A stretch of 64,000 nucleotides of DNA from Lyophyllum atratum (lineage: Eukaryota; Basidiomycota; Agaricomycetes; Agaricales; Lyophyllaceae), in contig JACGCN010000042.1 in the NCBI GenBank assembly GCA_014905825.1, forward strand, positions 124,001 through 188,000, written 5' to 3'. Shown in pieces: positions 10,380-21,932 of this stretch. Made by a program: the position numbers and the translations under genes. How positions within the stretch are numbered: position 1 is the stretch's first letter; the number at the start of each line of letters is the position of its first letter. The notes under the pieces were generated by a model. The model was not told where the DNA came from, searched no databases, and saw only the letters and a program-made list of their open reading frames with translations.

Positions 10380-10665
10380 AACGAAGCTGGCGCTCGCGGC
10401 TCAACGTTCAACAGCCGAGGTTGCAGAATGAAAACTGAGGATTTCAGCCATGAGATCCCTTCTTCTGATGCGGTTCTTGCGACCTTCCCAGAGAAACAAA
10501 TGCAGGTAGAGAGCAGGACTGTTCAGTGGCTGTGGTCCAGATATCGTTGCATGGCCACTTGTTGAAACAATCTTGAGCTTGAATGAAATCCTTGTTCGAC
10601 TGTCGCGTTGTTTGGTTAGGCTTTTTCTCGAGGCTTTTGCCTTTTCGAGTCCATCGATCTCGTAT
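10380..10665. repeat. Dispersed repeat, copy 2
   Basis: The partner of 3944-4232, described there. It lies 140 bp beyond the hAT remnant on the side that would be upstream of the transposase, so it may be the 5' portion of that element. Confidence 0.7.
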
Positions 10666-11723
10666 TTGCATCCGTCCACCCACGCATCATACTTCGGTCA
10701 TCGCAGCATCCGCATTCTTGCACAACTGATACGGGACTATCGATAACACTCTGACCATCTCATGTTCCGCAGTGTCGATGCATTAATTGGTCAATAGCTT
10801 TTTCGACCATCCGTAGCCCCGCCGTGGATGTGGTGCGGATTCACATCGTTACTTACCCTTTGCTTACCCTTGATACCCTCGAATCAGGTCAACGCCCCCA
10901 CCTGAACATCCGTGATGGGATCTATCCGCGTTTGTTATGTGGGCGCGTCCCGTCTATGACGGTCTCTCCATCAGAAGTTATGACGACCGGCATGAACAAC
11001 AGGCACACAAACCACCTTTTCCGAGCGGATGCTTTGCTATGCATTGCCTATGTGTGCAATGGTTGCTGTTTTTCTTTTTCTGGCGCATTGAGTTGCGCTT
11101 CAGCCTCTATACACGTTCTATGTACAAGTGCACCGCCAATCGGGGACCGATCACGGAAGTTTCGATTCTGTGTCACTGTATGATCATACAAAATCCGTCC
11201 CAAATGGATCTCACATCAGGCCGACATCACGAAAGTCCGTGTGATCACAGCAAAGCGCTCGACCTGCGAAACTTCCGACTGCTCGCCTTTGGGCGCCTTC
11301 CCAAGAATTAGTCTGGTGCCATGAATGGCTATGGTATAATTGTTGAAAGAAATGCGGCTAACCTCTCTAAGAAACATGCAGTCTGTCTGCGACTTCTGCT
11401 CATTTCCGATATCGCACCCGGGGCTTCATCCGGATTTCTTCAACTGCGGGACATACCGTATTGCATCAGGTGCCCAAATATCGCCTGTCACTGACCGTGC
11501 GACTCCAGATCTTTATAACTGTCCTGACCCTGATACACTCAGCCTGATAATCCCTTCGCTGCTGTTCCGAAGACGACGCGATGCAATTCTGGTATTCCAT
11601 TCCTACTGATTATAGAGTTGAGATTGTTCCCGATAAAGTCTCATCGTGGAGCAACCATGGTCCATGAGGCTCAATCCCATCACTGCCCGTGCTAAGTACT
11701 AGGTCCTGTTACTCCCAACCCCC
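10666..11723. other. Intergenic, nothing recognised
   Basis: Only short unsupported open frames. The last 100 bases precede the start of the seven-helix membrane protein. Confidence 0.4.
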
Positions 11724-13218
11724 ATGTCGAGCAATGAGGATATACTCATAGAAGTCGGTCAAGACTTCGTCCTGAAAGTCGCTCGCGTCGTGCCTGGTGC
11801 GATATGTTATGGTATGTGGCTTGATCGACTTTCGAAAGCTGTCGAGCTAACGGAGCTAAAGGCGTGTATCTCATCCTGATGAACTTCCTCATTGGAATTT
11901 TCTAGTACGTGAAGTTATCACAGCAGCATCTAGTATTATCTAACGTGTGATAGTCGGCATGGGCTTCTGAGAGCACAGGCGTCTAACCTATTCCTATTGC
12001 TCGTGACGGTGCTCATGTTCTTGGGAGGGACAATATTCCTGTGCCTGGATGTCTCCGACCTCGTCCGGCGTATGCAGATTGTCTTGATCAACAACCCGGA
12101 ACAGTCAGTTCAACAGAAACTCGACGAAGCGAATGAAGCACTGAAGAAACTTGTTTGGACTGGCGAGATGCTTTTCATTTTCATGGTACTTAAGAACTTG
12201 CCATGTACCCTGTTTCTGATAGACGTACTGACCATTGATGCCCAGCTGATCCTCGGCGATTCCGTGGTTGTTTGGAGAACATGGGCAATATACCAAGATT
12301 CTCGCAGGTGGCTCATCATACCCATAGCGACTTGGCTTGGATCACTCAGTATGTTTCTTTCGCTGCTGTAGGTCCTTATGAACTTAGCTCACGATGTATG
12401 ATCTAGTCGCAGGCCTCTTCGAGTTAGGATGCGACCTACGCACGCATTGGGCAATCAACGACCTTACACCGTCCGCAGCGTCCGTTGGCGCGCAGACTTG
12501 TGCCCATGCTGATCTATCGAGTTACACGTTGTCATACGTCACAAACATCTTCTGCACCCTTCTCATAGCGTACAAGACATGGTGAGCTTCCGTCTACGTG
12601 CCGTGGTCGGACAGTAAAATCATCGCCTCTCTGTCAGGTTGCATCGAAGAATTATGTCGAAGTACCTTGGCGCTGCCCGCAGGACGACAGCGGTGGAGAA
12701 AGTTCTGATCCTCTTGATCGAATCCGGCTTTGTATATATAATACTCTACGTGAGCACCGTGTCATGAATACGAGCTCCTACGTAACACTCACACGCGTTT
12801 TCAGACGCTACAAGCTGTGCCGATTTATGGGGCAAAGCTATCATCTTCGGGACTCGTTGCATTCAATGTGGTCAACGCAATCATCCAACAGGCAATGGTG
12901 AGCCGTCGTGCACAGTTCCATTTCCCTTCATCCTTCTAAGTTTTACCCCAGGGAATGTATCCAACAGCAATCGTGGTACTCGTAAGGATGCAGAAGTCCC
13001 TCTGGGACGCCACCGAGGTCACGGAAGGCGTCTATTCCACCAAAATGAAGTTTGGACAACCTAGTACGCGCGAGGACAGGAGTAATGATGCCACGGAAAC
13101 TGTGGTATCCGACTACCCAAGCCATGCAAGTCATGGTCGCGCGATTGCCTTGGTCGACCTTAACCCTTCTGGAGACCGACACTCCGAACACAAAGTAGAA
13201 CCTGGGACGGCTGTGTAA
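11724..13218 (+). CDS. Seven-helix membrane protein, agaricomycete family
   Basis: Eight exons (11724-11811, 11862-11904, 11954-12185, 12246-12348, 12407-12581, 12638-12749, 12805-12897, 12952-13218) sum to 1113 nt, or 370 aa. Hydrophobic segments recur at about residues 22-45, 52-75, 115-135 (ending in the hallmark LGDSVVVWRTW), 148-165, 195-215, 235-255 and 265-290. A hydrophilic tail follows. The D-x-V-V-V-W-R-x-W motif in the third or fourth helix is typical of a large unnamed mushroom family of seven-pass proteins, sometimes compared with GPCRs; no ligand is known. The 60-nt intron 12186-12245 is a multiple of three with no stop, so retaining it would also give an open frame. Confidence 0.78.
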
Positions 13219-13821
13219 CGCGGCTCTTGCTCGTTCTTGATTCATTCGCAACTTGGGATGGACGTGTATCTCCTTTCGACGGTGCGCTGTATTGTACAAC
13301 TTACTATAATGGAAATCGAAAGGTGTTTATATTCTCTCCTACAGGTCAACTGAATTGCTAGCTTCCAGGTTGACAGAATGGTTTGAATTCAGTATTTCTT
13401 GAAGACAGGATGGCTCGTCGTTTCATGTAGAGCCATTCAGGGCGTGATGCAAAGTCAAAACATATCATATAATAGGCCAAACCGCTCTAAAAGTAATTAG
13501 GGTATAAGTAAGATTGTCGAGGATAACCCAAAACGCCTTTTGCTCTATTCGCCGTGTATTGTGATTAACCCGCTGTAAGGCGCAGGAGTGGAATCGGTTG
13601 AGGGCAATGTGGCTCGTCATTTTATGGAGAGCCATTCAGGGCGTGATGCAAAGTCAACATATATCATATATTAGGCTAAGCCGCTCTAGAAGTAATTAGG
13701 GTATAAGTAAGATTGTCGAGGATAACCCAAAACGCCTTTTGCTCTATTCGCCGTGTATTGTGATTAACCCGCTGTAAGGCGCAGGAGTGGAATCGGTTGA
13801 GAGGAGACGCTGAGTAACCGG
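13219..13821. other. Intergenic containing a tandem duplication
   Basis: The 3' flanks of two convergent genes. The central part is the 199-bp tandem repeat at 13411-13802. Confidence 0.5.
13411..13802. repeat. 199-bp direct tandem duplication
   Basis: Two adjacent units start at 13411 and 13610 (both tggctcgtc). The last about 130 bp of each unit, from gtaattagggtataagtaag to ggaatcggttgag, is identical, and the first 60 bp differ at a handful of sites. The unit contains no gene, so this is a recent non-coding duplication. Confidence 0.9.
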
Positions 13822-14308
13822 TCAGCCCTTTACGCCGACAGTTTCGCCTCTTGAATGCCTGAATGATACCAACCGGCGGAGAGTCCTCGAAAGACGGGAA
13901 GGGGTCTTCGGAGGAGGTTGTCTGCGAACGACGGGATTGTTCAACAGGTATTCAAGCTCCTTCTGTGCCTCATTGAACATACCTAGATGAATCAAGGAGA
14001 AATTGAGCCAACATTGATAGAAAAGGCAAAGAAGGACAGCTTACGAAGTTCAATGTAACAACCCATCTTCCGACGCCGCATCGTCCCGATGATATCTGGG
14101 TCAACAACAGATGGGTCAAGGTTTCCGTAGAAATTCAGGATGTAAGTGTAGACATCTAGCGCTTTGTCCTGCCGCCCATAGCTGATATGTGCCTTAGCAA
14201 TAGTGTGGAGCTCTAGAATCTGGCTTTCGGCGACTAAGGGAATATGTGTCAGGTATAGCAAAATTATACTGATGAATTCCACTTACTGGTATCATGGCGG
14301 GATTTCAT
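13822..14308 (-). CDS. Small TPR-like protein
   Basis: Three exons on the reverse strand (14308-14287, 14233-14045, 13982-13822) sum to 372 nt, or 123 aa. The introns are gtaagt...ccttag (53 nt) and gtaagc...atctag (62 nt). The start exon encodes MKSRHDT. Residues 12-60 form helix pairs, ESQILELHTIAKAHISYG and KALDVYTYILNFYG, with TPR-like spacing, followed by RRRKMGCYIEL and FNEAQKELEYLL. The tail is basic and proline-rich. It resembles half of a TPR protein such as the one at 2454-3390. It may be a truncated paralogue or a genuine short protein; the clean splice sites favour a real transcript. Confidence 0.55.
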
Positions 14309-15240
14309 GATGATGGCAGTTATGGGGTGATGGTTGAGGAGACTGAAGGTTTCCGACATAAGGAGCCTTTTTATTCCCTTTCAAAAGTAGGGGCGAATAG
14401 GGGCCATGAATTTGAAGAAGGCTGTGAACGAGACAGAAGCGTTATATGTCAGCTAGCAGCGATTTCAACGGCGTCTTGCCCATCGACCCACTCGTTCAGG
14501 TCTAAGGGCCCCTAAAGGCATATTATCTACGCACTACGGTGGAACGTCAAACGGCATGACTATTCGGAAATGATCTAGAAAGAGCTCAGGACTTGACTCG
14601 GAGGCTGAGGCCTGAGGTTTAAAGTAAGTGAAGGTAACAATTAGAATCGAACCGTTTAGCAGGGCTTCGGACGAACAATTCACAAAAAGAATTCCCTGCG
14701 GAGGGTAGTTCATGACCGAGACAGGGGTCGAACCTGCAAATCTCCTGATCACGGTTATCGTAGTCAGACGCGTTGCCATTACGCCACACGGCCATACACA
14801 GTCTAACTCTACGCATACTACAACACGATGGACCTAGGTGTTAAAAAATATCTGCGGGCTCGGTCAGCTAGGGGAGGCTCGGCGGGAGCTGGACTATGGT
14901 TCTTCTCGGTATCGCAGAATTGGTAAACGTGTGTTCGACAATACTCCTAAAGCAGCTTGCTCCGAAGCCATTGCGATCCTCTGCTCGGCGACAGTGGCTG
15001 GGTCCTCAAGGGGCTGGCGAGCAATCGCAAGAGTCAATTTTAGCACAACAATAGATAATTCACATGGGTAGTAGTAGTCTCATCAGTCATCAAGACCCTA
15101 TAATCATAAATAGCTGTAAGGATAGGGGAGGAGTACATACAGTAGTCGTTGAGTAGTCGACGAAACGAAGGATTATATGGTACAAGTATTGTCGTAGGGA
15201 AGGTCCATTGTAGCCTTCTTCGATAGATAATTATACTTCA
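14309..15240. other. Intergenic with tRNA-Arg
   Basis: Apart from the tRNA gene at 14713-14793, no supported gene is seen. Several short frames lack family features. Confidence 0.4.
14713..14793 (-). tRNA. tRNA-Arg (ACG) with 8-nt intron
   Basis: Reverse-strand cloverleaf. The acceptor GGCCGTG pairs with CTCGGTC (one T-T mismatch). The anticodon stem TCTGA/TCAGG encloses CTACGA plus an 8-nt intron after position 37, giving anticodon ACG. The T arm is GCAGG-TTCGACC-CCTGT and the discriminator is A. The sequence matches the fungal tRNA-Arg pattern GTCTGACTACGA. Confidence 0.88.
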
Positions 15241-17497
15241 TCAAAGGACAAACTGGAGCCCAGTATCCTGAAAAATACGGACAGCTTAGCAGTGTATAGG
15301 GGTGAGTTAAAAAAGGGGCACACGATATGATGGGAGCTCCCTAGCTGTGGTCTCTGGCTGAACCTTGGGTGCAAGATCAACCTATTTGGCAGGACTGCGG
15401 TAAGTACAGATACTTGGCGAGATGAAGCTAACACCTCACCTGATGGATCTAAGTAATTCATGGTAGTTCTGTCTCGGATTCTTGGCTGTGCACGTTGTCA
15501 GTTATAGCAGTCAAAAATAGCATATGAGCGCGCCAACGCACTTAAGGCCTGGATGAACGCCTACGTATACGGATATCATTTAGGGCGCTGCTACTGATAG
15601 ACGCAAAAAATGGCGTACATAGCTCATTGCGCCGACGGCTACCCCTCCTGCAAAAGTGTCCGCGCTGGTTTGTCCGTCTTTACAGCCAGACCAGGATATC
15701 TAAAAGCAACCTTTAGAATAACGCAACGCGCGTAAGAATAGGAAATTCTGACCACATCAGCGGGCGTCGCGAGCCTCTTTCGCATGCGATCACTGACATG
15801 ACTTCCCTTTAATCGACCATGCGACGAATACTGCGTTCGCATCTAGTGTTGAAGCTTCAAAGGCAAAGCAGAGATGGGAGATACGTACTATATATGGGAG
15901 GTCTATGAGGAAGATTGATGAGCGGTATATTTTTAGTATAATGCAAAAAATTTACCCAATACGGTGCCAGAGTGGCAGGCCTATCATGAGACGCATTAAG
16001 TGGCGCCCAAATCCAAACATTTCATCATTTACTCACGTCAAAAAGGGCCTGAAGAGAAGCGACCTTTCAACAAGAGAGCCCAAAGCAAAGAGGTGAGACT
16101 CACAGTGAGACGACAACCTGCAGGTAATGGCTTAACCTAGAATCTCTGTTCAGCTGGCGCAAATAGAAGAACGGCTTCGGAACAGACCATAATGTCGTGC
16201 ATCTCCTAAACGGGAAAGGATAGTTGATCAGCTGAGCGTTCAGGGAAGCAAGGAGGACAGAACGAACATCATCAAGGATGTGCCCATGCTTCTTGAAGTC
16301 CATGGGATAGATGACTGCCACGGTATCAGCGAACCCCGTATGCAGTGAGAGCAGACAAGCCGCGAATACCTTCGTCCCAGCCGTCGACTTCATCTCCATT
16401 GAGATCCTTCGTCTGCCCACCATGTCCAGAGTCTGGGTCCAAGATTACTTGATAGGGCCCATACGATAGGAAAGGTAGACCTTACAATGGAAGAAAAGGG
16501 AATCGTTGGTCTTTGCATTGCGTACCAGCCACCGCATGGCGTCGAGGATATTTTGCCTAGTAGGCCGTTCGCGGGGGTTCCTCGCATCATCCGAGAGCAG
16601 GACAATGTCTCCGGACCGATATCCCCACTTGCCTGAGTCGAAACGCGTTAGACCCCGCTCGTTTCGCCGTGGCCGTTTGAGAGCGTGCTTACTGATCAAG
16701 AAGTCACGAACATGTTGGGCGTCGTTGATACACCCACGAAGCTCATTTTGCTGTCCTTTGTAATTGATCCCAATCTATTTCGAAGAGAGGAAGCGTTGGA
16801 GCTGTCACTGAAGTCAATGCCAGTGAGACTTACACATAAGGCTTTCTTCCGTCCGGTGCACTTGGAGTACTGAAATTGCGGATTCAGCTGTGGGACCGAG
16901 TAAGTTTGCTGGACTTTGTGATTGGAGTGCTTGTGCGATGAGACAGGTTTCGAGGGAGAAGGAGGTGGCTTTGACGATGATGGCCTGATAATTAATATTG
17001 GTGTTGGGGGTTCCGCACTGTGGTGTTTCGAATGGTGTTGTGAGTGTGAGTGGGAGTGGGAGTGCGCTCGTGCCCGTTCGTACGGTTGCGCTTGAGGCTG
17101 AAGGGCCTGTGTATAAACAGGTGCATAGGATCCAGATGGCGGTGGATGCTGCATTGGAGGAGGATTGGATCCATAGTAGGCAGCTCGTTCATATCTACAC
17201 AGGGAGAGAGGGATGAGCGTAGCGCAAGAAATAGGGCAGGAGTAGATTACTGTGGTAGCCTTCCATCGAATTGAAGCTTGCGTCAAAAATGTTGATTAGA
17301 ATCGGTGGAACGCTCTCACATATAATTCGGCGGCGTGAAGCCGGGCGTTAAGTTTGGAGGATATGAAGCAGGTGCAAAGCCTCCTCCTCCTGGACCTTCA
17401 TGCCGTCTTTGGGTCAAAAATCATTGTGAGTCGAAGGCGTCTCTAGGTGAGCGCTTGACTCACGGTACGAGGAACCTATGGGCGCGTATGGACGCAT
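15241..17497 (-). CDS. Type I metacaspase
   Basis: Nineteen reverse-strand exons sum to 1218 nt, or 405 aa. The exons are 17497-17464, 17395-17320, 17259-17251, 17194-16834, 16774-16693, 16632-16486, 16432-16370, 16314-16268, 16205-16188, 16136-16104, 16048-16037, 15980-15956, 15902-15889, 15830-15753, 15699-15619, 15548-15542, 15485-15440, 15381-15324 and 15267-15241. Residues 1-150 are the Pro/Gly/His-rich prodomain of type I metacaspases. The peptidase follows: KKALCIGINY, LRGCINDAQHV, catalytic His240 in YSGHGG, NGDEVDGWDE, catalytic Cys296 in DACHSG, then GVAVGAMSY and the C-terminal PQLGSSH. Metacaspases cleave after Arg/Lys and act in programmed cell death and clearance of protein aggregates. 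Microexons of 7, 9, 12 and 14 nt are needed to keep the frame. The first three exons are the least certain, and an extra upstream exon is possible. Confidence 0.9.
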
Positions 17498-20025
17498 AAA
17501 ATTAGAATTCACAACAAGCCTCCGAGCGCCTCAAGTAAGATAGCAAAACGTACGAAGGGGTCGGCATTTGCATCCCGGGAGGATGCTGAAGATCATCTCG
17601 CCTCCCACCACTGAAGTCCCACATCATCTTGGAAGAGTTGAGCGTCGAGCGGATACGAGGACTTGATGAATGATAGTTTGATGGGCGCTCTGGTAAAAGT
17701 CCGGAAAGCAACCTGGAACGCGTTGACACTGACGTTCTTGTTAAAGAGCTGCTCTAACAAGGCTGGATGACCAGCGGCATTCGACTTTCGGCGTTAGTAG
17801 ATCGGTTCCTACCAAGACGGCATGACAGTCAATTATGGAAAAAACACCGATTTGGCGTACATCGTGACTCGAGGCACAGTTGTTTAACCGAGTCCTCCAA
17901 ATACGGAAATTCGCGGTCTTTGAAGCCACCGACTTCTGAGACAGTACTCATTGTCAGAAAAACCAAGGCCTCGAAACGTGAAAAGACCTGGGGGGCTTCA
18001 GATTCTCTTGAATGAGACAGGCGAACAAAGAGGCATGGACGCGGGGAAACAATCTGGCGCACAGCCTTTGAAGCTGGCCCGACTCCGGCGGCATTGATTC
18101 GGACGGAGCCATGCCGACCCCGACTGTTTGCCCGACAGCCGAAAGTTGCTATTCTTCAATGGTAAACAGGCACGAGCATGGGTCTCTCCAGGTCTCTCCC
18201 GCCTTCTGCCATATTCACGTCGAAGAACGACAACCAGCCCATAACGAACAGGAACAGAAGTTGATGTCCAAGCCAGCATCTGAACAGGATCAGAACTCGA
18301 CAAGCCAAGCCAGCGTCTGTACACAGATGATTTGGACGACGATGAAAACGTAAGTCGAAAATATTGTAGCGACTTGGCCAGTCACCCGAGAGCTCTTAGG
18401 ATGCAGCACGTTGCGATGCCAAGTCATCTCAATTCAATTCCAGAAACCGATGAAGGAAGACTCGAAACAACAGTGGCGCGGGGGAGTCCTTGTCAAAGTC
18501 CGACCTTCGAAGTCGGAAGCCTCGAAGGGGCGTGGACGAAGTTCGGACATCACGCGCAACTCAAGCGACATCACATGCTGGTTCAAGTTGTCGCGTAAAA
18601 TCCACAGTAACCTGAAGTTGGACCATCAACACCGGATGCCAATGGCGAACCAATATCTCTTGTCAATTCTTCGGCGTCAATGGGTACGCAATCATCTCAT
18701 CACATGCTGCCCATATCCGCTGACCGGCATACCTGCAGAACCGACTAGCGAACTCGCCCTACCGTAAGGCCAGAAGTGCAAACCCGCAGCTTTTGTCTAT
18801 GGCTTTCCGCTTGACGAGAGTGGCCGAGCGTACTGCGGCGAAAAAAACCTCATCCTATAGCTTCCGATTTGACGGCGTTGGAGCGTTGGAGCGAAAGAGC
18901 CATCGATGATACTCTAACGATCCACCAGCTTTGCGCCGTATGCTCCAAAGCCTGGCCTTCAAACAGAGTGGAAACCTGGTGGAAACCGAATGTGGCTTTA
19001 GGCTGGGCAAAAGTTACACACTCCTAGCGCTCGCAGCCTGCACTCTTCCCAGTGATGAATCTATTCCCAAAGGCGATGGCATGAGGAAATCATGGCTGAG
19101 AATGGGTTCAAGAAAGAGCCAGCGTGGTTTATTTTGACCTCGAGCCCACGAGCATGGTGTGTACATTCGTGTCGAGCTCTTTCCTCTTGCACATGACCGA
19201 TATTTTCTAGGTGACTCTACACATCGTTACTTAGGTGACTCTACACATCGTCGAAGCTGTTGTGCTCTTATCCGACGAAGATGGCGTGAGGTGAGTCTCC
19301 TCATTTGAAAATCGCGTCTACCCGGACGAAAGACTCACTGTCACATCCTTTCTAGTCGGGATTCGCCCGTAGAGTCAAGATCACGGAGCTTGTCGCTGGA
19401 CTTACATCGGTGTTCCTCGACCGTAGACTCTACCGGCGCTTGTTAACATGCCGTGGCCCGGTTGCACAGAACCTCTTGAATTCGTTAGGGGCATGTACCA
19501 TTAGCTCCTATCGATATTACGTGGCTCATGTCTAGCGCAGCTGCTACCATACCTGATATACCAGAAATAGACCGCCTGTTCCGACGTAACCTCGTGGTCG
19601 CAACTCCGTTTCTCGTTCGTTCCACATCAAGTATTCGCTCTGTCGCTTTAAGTGTAGGGCGATTCCAGACGCTCCATGACACAAAGACGGGGATCGACTG
19701 GTGGGTATCATTTGAGGCTACAGTAGCCTCTGCACCGTGCCTCGCATCGCAAACATGGAGGCATGATCATACCAGCCTATCGAAAAACCGTGGACATGAA
19801 CAGCAAGCTCGCCACACGCATATCAGTAAGTCTCTTCCCTCTTCGGACATCCATTGCTCTCAATGATTCGATAAGCTGCATACGAAATCGTTCTCTTCAA
19901 GGTCTCGACGTTCAGGCTCAGGCCAATGGTACAATTTACAAACAGAAGGCGACTGTTACTGTCATCGAGAGACACATATGCTTCTGGTCCTCCCATATCA
20001 CGTGGCACCAAAGTCAGGTAGTTCA
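17498..20025. other. 2.5-kb gene-poor stretch
   Basis: I found no family-supported gene. Several open frames of 70-130 codons occur (for example forward 18411-18767 and 19528-19866, reverse 17998-18324), but none shows recognisable motifs or consistent splice structure. A 20-bp direct repeat, taggtgactctacacatcgt, occurs at 19208-19227 and 19232-19251. The stretch could hold decayed or lineage-specific genes. Confidence 0.35.
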
Positions 20026-20390
20026 TTAGCACCCTATCGCAACACCAGTGGCGATCCCGAAAGGCTGGACAATAGCTCGCCGTCAATACCTCAAAAACAA
20101 CGTAAATATACAGAACACGTACCGCCATACGCGAACAACACGCAGTCACTAAACCTAACAAAGCACAATCCAAGGCCAAGCCACTCCGGCAGTCGACTGG
20201 GTGGGTCATTGATCATCAGTCAGTGCTGAAACGGCGGAGATCATTAGAGCGATATCTCACGGCCAACGTATCCAGCGGGTTTCATGGATGGTACAATGGC
20301 ACTGCAGCACATCGGTTTCAAGATACAGGCCTGAGCAGCCACAAGCGGAATCGCAAGGAAGACGGCAGCGATTGTAGAGACGAATTTCAT
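20026..20390 (-). CDS. Hydrophobin-like secreted protein, copy A
   Basis: Three reverse-strand exons (20390-20261, 20196-20123, 20064-20026) sum to 243 nt, or 80 aa. The introns are gtgag...acccag and gtacg...gtccag. A signal peptide (MKFVSTIAAVFLAIPLVAAQ) is followed by eight cysteines in the order C-x5-CC-x16-C-x7-C-x8-CC-x15-C. That is the C, CC, C, C, CC, C order of hydrophobins, though more compact than classical class I members. Hydrophobins coat aerial hyphae and fruiting bodies as amphipathic films. The family assignment rests on the cysteine order, size and signal peptide, so another small secreted cysteine-rich family is possible. This is the first of three tandem paralogues. Confidence 0.75.
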
Positions 20391-20474
20391 GATCAATAGT
20401 GCGAATTCTTGGAGGTATTTGGAATGAGCTTTTGCGGGTGTATCCCTGCCAGCAGGTGAGCTGGGTTCCAGTGT

Positions 20475-20485
20475 CCTTTTATACC
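20475..20485 (-). promoter_or_regulatory. TATA box of hydrophobin-like copy A
   Basis: The reverse strand reads GGTATAAAAGG, 85 bp upstream of the ATG at 20390. The element is conserved at the same distance in copies B and C. Confidence 0.65.
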
Positions 20486-20975
20486 TTCGCGCGGCTCTTA
20501 CCTTTACTTGCCTCGATCCTTACGGCAGTTACGTAGTAGCAAGGTTCATTGGACCTGTTGTTCATTCAGCCAACCAGGAAACTCGCATTTGGCTCGCTTC
20601 AACTCGATTCGACGTCGGGTATCGTGGATGTGAGTAAGTACATTCTTAAGATACCGATATGTGTCGCGCTTTGTGGGTAATTTAAAGTACTTAGTGTAAC
20701 CTCCTATTCCTCCATTTTCACATTGTCAGCATTTAGTGTACAATTTTGTGTGCTGGAAGAGTTAGGAAGACTCTTGTAGCAGTAAGGCGGCACAATCGCC
20801 TGATGGACATGAACATGTGCAGTGATAATTCGGCTCTTGCAATATCATTTTGTATTTCAATCTGAAGACGACGTATCTACTGTTCGCTTCGAGCATGTCA
20901 TGTCGCGTTCAACGTCGAGGAAACGGTATTCCTCTTCTGGTCCTCCAACATCAGGTGGCGCCAAGGTCAGGTAGG

Positions 20976-21343
20976 TCATTGACACCCTATCCCAGTACCA
21001 GTCCTAGCCCCAAAGGGCTGGACAATTGCTCGCCGTCAATACCTCAGAAACAACGTAGATATACAGAACACTAACCGCTAGACGTGAACAGCACGCATCC
21101 ACTAAACCTGAAAAACCACAATCAACGCCACCCGGCATGCAGTCGACTGGGTGGATTGTTGATCATCAGTAAATGCTGAAACGGCGAAAATTATTGAAGT
21201 CAAATCTCACTGCCAACGTTTCCAGCAGGTCTCGCGGATGGTACGACGGCACTGCAGCACATCGGTTGGCAGGCCTGAGCGCCCTGAGCAGCCACGAACG
21301 GAATGGCAAGCAAGACGGCAGCGATTGTAGAGACGAATTTCAT
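20976..21343 (-). CDS. Hydrophobin-like secreted protein, copy B
   Basis: Three exons (21343-21211, 21146-21076, 21017-20976) sum to 246 nt, or 81 aa. The signal peptide is nearly identical to copy A. After it the cysteines follow C-x3-CC-x16-C-x6-C-x8-CC-x15-C, ending GIGCQ. Compared with A and C, a repeated AQ (QGAQAC) adds one residue at the mature N terminus and the first cysteine spacing is shorter. The intron positions and phases match the other copies, so the genes arose by duplication of the whole locus, including the promoter. Codons are intact. Confidence 0.75.
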
Positions 21344-21425
21344 GATAGATGGCGCGTGGGATTCTTGGTAGTGTCTGAAAGGAGCTTTCCCGGGTGGTTC
21401 TCTGCCGGTGAGCTGGGTCCAGTGT

Positions 21426-21436
21426 CATTTTATACC
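21426..21436 (-). promoter_or_regulatory. TATA box of hydrophobin-like copy B
   Basis: The reverse strand reads GGTATAAAATG, 83 bp upstream of the ATG at 21343, aligned with the same element in copies A and C. Confidence 0.65.
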
Positions 21437-21932
21437 TTTGCGCGGCTCTTACCGTTACTCGCCTCGATCCTCACGGCAGTTCCGTGGTACTTAGCAAGGT
21501 TCATCGGACCTGTTGTTCATTCAACCAACCAACGAACTCGTATTCGGGCTCGCTTTAAACTCGAGCCGATTTGACGGACGGGTACCTTGGATGTGAGTAA
21601 GTACATTCTTCAGTTATCGATAGGTGTCGCGCTTTGTAGGTGATATAGAGTACTTACTGTAATCTCCCGTCCCTCCATTTCCACATTGTCAGCATGTAGT
21701 CTACAATCATATCTGTGCTGGAAGACTTACGAAGACCCTTGTAGCAGTAAGGCGGCACAATCGCCTGATGGCCATGAACATGTGCAATGATAATTCGGCT
21801 CTTGCAATATCATTTTATATTTCAATTTGAAGATGACGTATCTACTTGTTCGCTTCGAGCACGTCATGTCGAGTCCAAGGTCGAGGAAACGGTGTTCCAC
21901 TTATGGTTCTCCAACATCAAGTGGCGCCAAGG

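Noticed and set aside
18411..18767. Forward frame of 118 codons in the gene-poor stretch
   Set aside because: No recognisable domain, no splice structure and no homologue that I can name.
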